From: Adiantum capillus-veneris
Taxonomy: Eukaryota; Streptophyta; Polypodiopsida; Polypodiales; Pteridaceae
Assembly: GCA_014529385.2 (NCBI GenBank)
Contig: CM043969.1
Coordinates: forward strand, 29,654,946-29,718,945
Direction: 5' to 3'
DNA: 64,000 nt
This document shows positions 58,576-64,000 of the stretch, piece after piece. The translations under genes and the position numbers were made by a program. Numbering within the stretch: the stretch's first letter is position 1; every line of letters begins with the position of its first letter. The notes under the pieces are model-generated. The model saw only the letters and a program-made list of their open reading frames with translations. It had not been told where the DNA came from and ran no database searches.

Positions 58576-60239
58576 AAAAGTCGAAACTCTCGAGGCTACC
58601 ACTAGCTTATCAACAGCTGGCAATGGGTATGATCATGGGTTGGATTTCCAACGCTGAAAGTTGATGCCCCTCAAACCTCTCAGAGATTTGTCTCTTTAGA
58701 GGACATATGCTCCATTGAAGGTCAGCAACCCAATCCTTTGTTGCTCATTTTCACATGTACTTGCTTGGGAATGGTGTTTTTCAGCCTTCAGGGTTTGCAC
58801 ATGAATGATCCACAGAATGCTAAGACTTAATGAATTCATTACATACTTTGTGTTGCAACGTGGGATTATGTATTGTGTATGTCAGGACTCATGAGTATGT
58901 TGTAGGCCATCTGTTTGTACTTCAAAGTTCATCTATGTATATCATCTCTTTTGTGAGGGTGAGTGGAAGTGCGTGTGTTTAGAGCATGCTCACATGAGTC
59001 TTACTTTTTGCAATAACCAAGCTTTGCGCATACGTACCTGCTGACTGTGTTGACAATTTGTCATCAGTGTTGTAAACATGGTGAAAAGGGACATAGTTAC
59101 ACGCTGAAGGCTTAGTTGTGATTAAGCCGTGTGTGTAAGCATCGCTCAAGTTTGTACTTTTTGAGTGGGGTGATGATTCGGTTTTGAGTGATTGTCACTC
59201 AACATCCTCTTTAGGTGAGGTCCATTTCTGGTTGAGATCATGTGAGACTATGCATTTGGGTTCTTTCTTGCAAAATTTGCAAGATGATCAACTGCAGATT
59301 GAGTTCAGCACGATAGTCTTGAAATGCTGCCTTGTCTGTGGAGCTTGGCAACGATGTTGATGTTTGCTGCATGTTTTGAAACTAAAAGTCTTAAGACGTA
59401 CATGTGCATGACAAGTAGATTTCATTTTCTGAAGATTTCCAGTTTCAGGCCGAGTAGTAATCTAAAAGGGATATCTGTGTGTAGCATTGCATACACATTC
59501 TTTGCTTGACAGAATGCCTTTTAAGTAGAGGATGAGCACATCATCACAAATGCAGACGCTACAGGCTATCATTTTGCCACTTTCTACCTTTGATAAGACA
59601 ATCTAATGAGATGGGATTAGAGAGATTCACATGCAATAGAAACCACCTAATAGTATGCTCTAGGACGAGATTTAAGCTCAGGAGGAACTCAAGGCACTAG
59701 AGGCGTATCTAGAGGATGAACGAACTTATGCCATACCAACTTGTTGCTTGCAAGTATTAGAATCATGTCTTGATGTCAACAACTTGATCAAAGGCCAGTA
59801 GATCATAGTGGGTGTGAATTCAAGTATATTTTGCATACTTCCTTAGCATTAAACCATTACAAAGAACTTTGTCTTGTAGGAAACAGGGTCATGTTTCTAA
59901 GGATTGTACTAGCTACCAATCTCAATTCAAGCCTGGAACTCACCATTTATTACTAAAATGTGAAGCATGATGCTATGTAGTATACAAAGCTCAATAGAAT
60001 CATGGTAATCAACTTCTGCAGGCTGTTTACTGGAAGGTTGATCAAGCTACTTCGACACGAAGCTTTTTAAGAGTAGTTCGTTTTGTTGTTTCTATTTTGA
60101 TGTAATCTCCATGGCATTGTAAAGCTATATGTTTGATGGCTAGTTCACCTTCTTGAACAAGAAGCACCAGACCTAGTATACTGCATTCCTAACCTACATA
60201 GTTACAATTGTGTGTAAACCTTCAAGTGAATTGTGATGA
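58574..60239. other. Spacer downstream of the receptor kinase; possible 3' UTR
   Basis: No coding frame of note. On the minus strand an AATAAA signal at 59951-59946, about 290 bases after the kinase stop, could end its transcript. The rest holds nothing I recognise. Confidence 0.45.
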
Positions 60240-63200
60240 TCAAACTAAGGGCCCAGATCCGCTCCTCGTCTCCCTCACAGAAATGCTGCTTTTGCGTCTT
60301 GGTTTGGCCTCGGCCAACATGGTCACAACATCTCGCATGGAAGGCCGGTCGCGGGGACATTTGCTAGTGCATAACAAGGCAATCCTCAGCACCAGCAGCA
60401 TCTCCTCTTGGACAGTGCTGCATGTGGCTCCTACGGATGCATCCAATGCATCAACAATGCCCGTCTTGCTTCTTACCTTTCCTCTTACCCACTCCACAAT
60501 GTTTGCAGAATCTCCAAACTCGGCTTCAATAGGCCGTCTTCCTGTCAAGAGCTCCAAAAGGACAACTCCAAAGCTGTATATGTCTGTCTTCTCGTCCACT
60601 TTGAGAGTGTAGGCATATTCTGCATAAAGATCCCAATTCAGCATTCTGATGTATGCAAGCACCAAAAATAACTGATTAATGCGTAAATCTACATCACCTG
60701 GTGCTATGTAGCCATAAGAGCCTGCAATCATTGACATGGACTCATTTGTCTCGACCAGCTTGGCGACGCCAAAATCAGCTACACGAGCTTCCAAGTTACA
60801 ATCAAGCAGAATGTTGTTGGACTTTACATCTCTATGTACAACTTGCGGAAAACAATCATGGTGTAAGTAGCACAAACCCTGTGCGATGCCTACTGCTATG
60901 TTGTATCTTGTCACCCAATCTGCCAAAATGTAATTGCGTCCTTTGGCATGCAGAGCATCATCCAAGCTTCCATTGGTCATGTATTCATAGACAAGCAGAG
61001 TGTTGACATTGTTGGAGCAGTAACCAAGGAGTCTCACTATATTTCGGTGCCGTATGCTGCCTAAGAGGTCTACTTCTATCTGAAATCCACGTGGCTCCTT
61101 GCTTTTTCCATTCTTAATGTTGCTCTTATGACTCATCCACAGTTTCTTGACAGCTACAACTTCCCCACTTGGCATACTCGCTTTGTAGACTGTGCCTGTT
61201 GCTCCCCTACCTACAATGTTTTCATCTTTCAGTGCATCTAGGATATCGTTGCTGGTGAAAGATAGCCTTTGAAATGCAGTGAGCCTCCATGGCCACTCAT
61301 CCATATCTTCAAATGTGTCTTTGCTGCAGAATTGACCTCCATATTGCTTGAAGAGGCACCGTCCGCCAGCGACCAGGATGACTATCGACACACCAAATAC
61401 TAGTCCAACCAGCCACATCGGCTCCAGGCTTCTCTTCCTACTTTTATCTGAAAGCTGGCTTCCATCCCCAAACCCAATGCATGAGCGGGGTAGCATGCCC
61501 CCACACAAATAAGGATTGCCAAGAAATGAGCTAAGGCTGGCAGATTTGAACATGCCCTCCAGAGGGACTGGACCGGACAGGTTATTGTAAGAGACATTGA
61601 AGGCCTCTAGTGTGGTCAAATTTTGAAATTGATAGGGAATCCCTCCACTAAGGTAGTTTTGGGAGAGGTCAAGGACTTCCAAGTTGGGTATGCTTGCAAG
61701 CTCTGGCGGGATGCCCCCTGTGAGCAGATTATGTTGCAGTTGTATAGTGATCAATTTCTCACAATTGCTCAAGCTTGCCGGTATATTCCCTGTGAGAGAA
61801 TTTTGCGACAGAGAGAGGACAGTCAAGGATGTGCGTGATGCCTCAAAATCGGATGGGATGGTCCCAGTGAGGTTGTTCCCACTGGCAAGAAAGTTCTGTA
61901 TGTTGAGGAGCTGCCACATGTTTGCTGGAAGCCCTCCACTAATTCTGTTAAAGGAAAAATCAATATAATTGAGCTTGGAGGAGTTGCTGATATCAGTTGG
62001 TATGTACCCTGATAGCTCATTGTTTTGAAACTCGAGCCTGGTAAGCTTCGGAAGAAAGCCAAACCCAGCAGGAATGTTACCTGTGAGCCTGTTGTCCTGC
62101 ACACGCACCCGAAGAAGTGATTGGCAGCTTGCAAGGCTTTCAGGGATGGATCCGGAGATGCGATTGGAGAACATGATGAGCTTGGTGAGATTTGAATGCA
62201 GGCATAAATCAGAAGGGATGGGGCCCTCGAAGAAATTCGAAGAGACGTCAAGCCATTGTAGAGGGGACGAATGGCCCAAATTTTCTGGCAGCTTTCCAGA
62301 GAAAGAGTTGTTCCATATTAAGAGAGTGAGAAGGTTAGGAAGCTCACCAAGTCCTGCTGGAAGAGATCCGTTTAAGTCGTTGTACATCAAGCTGAGTAGT
62401 GTGAGATTTTTGAGACGGCCAAATTCAGCGGGCACACTGCCTGAAAGGTTGTTTACAGACAAATCCAATGACATGAGGGATGCCATACTGCCCAGCTGCG
62501 CCGGGATCTGACCGGACAGACTATTTCGGTACAGGAAAAGGGTATTGAGAGATTTGAGCTGGCCGAGCTCTGCTGGAATGGAGCCCGACAGATTTGTACA
62601 GCAAAGATCCATGTACTCCAGGTGCTCGAGTTTCCCTAGCTCGGGTGGGATGCTGCCATTGAAGTGATTGTAGCCAAGTAGAAGTTGCTCGAGCTGACTA
62701 AGAGAGCCGAGCTCGGAAGGGATTACTCCTGTCAGCAGGTTGCCAGAAAGACCAAGGTAGTTGAGGGCAGAGAGGTTACCGAGAGAGGGTGGGATGATAC
62801 CGTCAAAGAAGCTGCCGCCAAGATCAAGATGCTGAAGCTTCGGAAGGTGAGAGAATGCAGGAGGGATGGGGCCTGTGAAGTTGTTGCTGAAGGTGGAGAA
62901 GAAGGTAAGGGAGGACATCGCGGCAGCCTGGTCAGGCGTAAAGGCAGGGAAGTCACCGATGAAATAATTGCGGCTGACATCAAGCACAGTGAGGGCTGGC
63001 ATTGATGTGAAGAGTGGGGATGGGAGGGGACCGGAGAGAGAGTTGCAGCATATGTTGAAGGATGAAAGGGCAGGAAGCTGGCGGAGAGCTGATGCAGAGA
63101 GGGTGCCTGAGAGGTTGCGTTGAGAGATGTCAAGGCCAGTGACGGTGCCAGAGGTGTTACATGTAACACCTGTCCAAGTGCATGGAAAACTGTCGCTGGC

Positions 63201-63377
63201 TAGCCAATCAGAGAGGTGGCCAAAGGGGTCCTCCATGTCGGTTTTGAGCTCTAGTAGTGCGGCGCCATCAGATGAAAGGGCCACCGCCTGATCATTCATG
63301 AGCATTGCCATTGCCATTGCCCACACGAGCCACCCATTCATGCAGATGGCAGCACTGGTGCAGCATCGCGGTGACAT
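60240..63377 (-). CDS. LRR receptor-like kinase, TDR/PXY-type (TDIF/CLE41-44 receptor family)
   Basis: Two exons (63377-60698 and 60619-60240) give about 1019 residues; Arabidopsis TDR/PXY is of similar length. Residues 1-33 are a signal peptide (hydrophobic WLVWAMAMAMLM). An LRR N-cap with CTWTGVTC follows, then about 22 LRRs (78-610). These include LDLGGSFFDG and LLGYNHFNG, close to the GSYF and GYNHFNG repeats of TDR/PXY, then a CGG C-cap and a membrane helix (654-672). The kinase starts near 716: glycine loop GRGATG (724-729), VAVKK (Lys744), HRD (848-850), DFG (868-870), APE at the intron junction, and C-terminal CTSKCPRDRPSMRDVV. All catalytic residues are present. In the family, TDIF peptide binding at the plasma membrane keeps vascular stem cells dividing and blocks xylem fate. 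PXL-type or CLV1/BAM-type relatives remain possible. Confidence 0.9.
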   Translation of the reverse strand: MSPRCCTSAAICMNGWLVWAMAMAMLMNDQAVALSSDGAALLELKTDMEDPFGHLSDWLASDSFPCTWTGVTCNTSGTVTGLDISQRNLSGTLSASALRQLPALSSFNICCNSLSGPLPSPLFTSMPALTVLDVSRNYFIGDFPAFTPDQAAAMSSLTFFSTFSNNFTGPIPPAFSHLPKLQHLDLGGSFFDGIIPPSLGNLSALNYLGLSGNLLTGVIPSELGSLSQLEQLLLGYNHFNGSIPPELGKLEHLEYMDLCCTNLSGSIPAELGQLKSLNTLFLYRNSLSGQIPAQLGSMASLMSLDLSVNNLSGSVPAEFGRLKNLTLLSLMYNDLNGSLPAGLGELPNLLTLLIWNNSFSGKLPENLGHSSPLQWLDVSSNFFEGPIPSDLCLHSNLTKLIMFSNRISGSIPESLASCQSLLRVRVQDNRLTGNIPAGFGFLPKLTRLEFQNNELSGYIPTDISNSSKLNYIDFSFNRISGGLPANMWQLLNIQNFLASGNNLTGTIPSDFEASRTSLTVLSLSQNSLTGNIPASLSNCEKLITIQLQHNLLTGGIPPELASIPNLEVLDLSQNYLSGGIPYQFQNLTTLEAFNVSYNNLSGPVPLEGMFKSASLSSFLGNPYLCGGMLPRSCIGFGDGSQLSDKSRKRSLEPMWLVGLVFGVSIVILVAGGRCLFKQYGGQFCSKDTFEDMDEWPWRLTAFQRLSFTSNDILDALKDENIVGRGATGTVYKASMPSGEVVAVKKLWMSHKSNIKNGKSKEPRGFQIEVDLLGSIRHRNIVRLLGYCSNNVNTLLVYEYMTNGSLDDALHAKGRNYILADWVTRYNIAVGIAQGLCYLHHDCFPQVVHRDVKSNNILLDCNLEARVADFGVAKLVETNESMSMIAGSYGYIAPGDVDLRINQLFLVLAYIRMLNWDLYAEYAYTLKVDEKTDIYSFGVVLLELLTGRRPIEAEFGDSANIVEWVRGKVRSKTGIVDALDASVGATCSTVQEEMLLVLRIALLCTSKCPRDRPSMRDVVTMLAEAKPRRKSSISVRETRSGSGPLV
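60620..60697 (-). other. 78-bp in-frame intron in the kinase gene
   Basis: The minus strand reads CACCAG|GTGATG at the donor and TTTATGCAG|AATATG at the acceptor. Removal restores IAPEYAYTLKV, the invariant APE block. The intron has no stop and is a multiple of three, so an unspliced mRNA would still be translated. TDR/PXY and CLV1-type genes have an intron at this place, to my knowledge. Confidence 0.93.
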
Positions 63378-64000
63378 GACTGTCCACTTGTGTGAAGTGT
63401 GGTTGCGCCTGTGCTCACTCAATTCTTCAGCTCTGGCCCTTCCAGCATCAATGGTTCCCCACATCATCCATGATTGCATTGCATGCACCTGCACGAGATA
63501 CCCTGGGTGGGCTAGAGAGAGAGAGAGAGAAAGAGAGAGCTATAACAGAATACAATTTATGTCCACCATGGCACCTGCGAGAATAGCTGGTGAAAGAGCT
63601 AGTACATGTGTGTGGGAAGAGAGGCAGAGCAAGTTGAGCTAGAGGTGTACCTTATTCACCATTGATACCTCTGCAACCCACGAGTGCTTCATGGGCATAT
63701 TGTCTGATTGTTGTTGTTGTGGTGGTTGTGTGAGTGTGCGTGCGTGATGGGCATATCTTGTATTGTCGTCTTGGTGGTCTTGTATGTGTGAGCGCGAGCT
63801 AGAGAGAGAGAGAGAGAGAGAGAGGGGTGTCTTGAAGAGAAGGATGAAGGTGACACAAGAAGCAGAGAGGCGCAGCAGCAGCTGTAGTATAGAGGACGCC
63901 AATGGTGGGATGGTTTTTAAAAATTTGAAAGAAAGCACTGTAGCTAGGCCTAACTTTATCTCGGACTTTGCTAACAAATGGGCAAAATAGAAATATGGGC
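63378..64000 (-). promoter_or_regulatory. Upstream region of the receptor kinase, CT-rich on the sense strand
   Basis: On the gene's strand (CT)n tracts lie at 63824-63801 and 63540-63514, the second about 140 bases before the start codon; pyrimidine tracts of this kind are common in plant core promoters and 5' UTRs. A weak TATA-like CATAAATTG lies at about 63562-63554. The coding frame is open upstream to an ATG at 63494, but the signal peptide fits a start at 63377 (MSPRCC) or 63341 (MNGWLV). Confidence 0.5.
63801..63824. repeat. (GA)n microsatellite
   Basis: Pure AG run of 24 bases upstream of the receptor kinase. Confidence 0.96.

Noticed and set aside
60208-63642. Several plus-strand frames of 65-145 codons over the receptor kinase
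   Set aside because: They are antisense to the LRR and kinase coding sequence and have no independent motif.

Overview
The window is nuclear DNA of a vascular plant, and a fern or another early-diverging lineage is my best guess. Three things point there: a PLS-class pentatricopeptide-repeat (PPR) relic with a fern-style E motif, a decayed nuclear copy of plastid rpl20 carrying a TGA where fern plastids often rely on U-to-C editing, and an ortholog-like TDR/PXY receptor kinase. I cannot name the species. All calls rest on reading the sequence; no database search or alignment was run, and most element boundaries without terminal repeats are good only to tens of bases.

Only one gene looks functional: a two-exon LRR receptor-like kinase on the minus strand at 60240-63377, whose layout fits the TDIF/CLE41-44 receptor family TDR/PXY. 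Almost everything else is transposable-element sequence. From left to right: unassigned sequence and a PPR relic (1-3.1 kb); tandem repeats and a small terminal-inverted-repeat element holding a tRNA-like sequence (3.7-4.6 kb); a Ty3/gypsy gag relic (4.6-5.3 kb); a minus-strand Ty1/copia element with a triplicated reverse-transcriptase segment (5.9-12.3 kb); a plastid rpl20 fragment (12.9-13.2 kb); a second fragment of the same copia family (13.6-15.0 kb); gypsy gag relics (15.0-16.7 kb); a gypsy element with a 5' LTR and an internal deletion (17.7-21.0 kb); and a decayed non-TE-like coding stretch (21.3-22.0 kb).

The largest element is a nearly complete gypsy of Tat type, with a second RNase H domain and 1.6-kb LTRs (22089-31387). 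It is followed by a gypsy integrase/chromodomain relic (31.6-32.6 kb), a short copia-like element with a 5-bp target duplication and an apparently captured host gene fragment (33313-35862), a U6-snRNA-like scrap (36.75 kb), and a LINE ORF1 relic (37.2-38.7 kb). From 39.0 to 49.2 kb lies a three-layer nest: an old minus-strand chromodomain gypsy, split in its integrase by a solo LTR (duplication TAGTC), which is itself split by a young, almost intact copia element (40523-46185, duplication ACCAG). An inverted gypsy piece follows (49.2-50.0 kb), then another decayed minus-strand gypsy (50.0-55.9 kb) and a LINE reverse-transcriptase relic (56.3-58.1 kb). The receptor kinase closes the window.

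The elements share a host habit. Direct tandem duplications of tens to hundreds of bases recur within them, alongside long (GA)n, (CT)n and (C)n tracts. I found no CRISPR array, operon, or clearly new multi-gene system. The most unusual items are the gene fragment inside the copia-like element, the inverted-repeat element with a Pol III-like promoter, and the reconstructable insertion nest.
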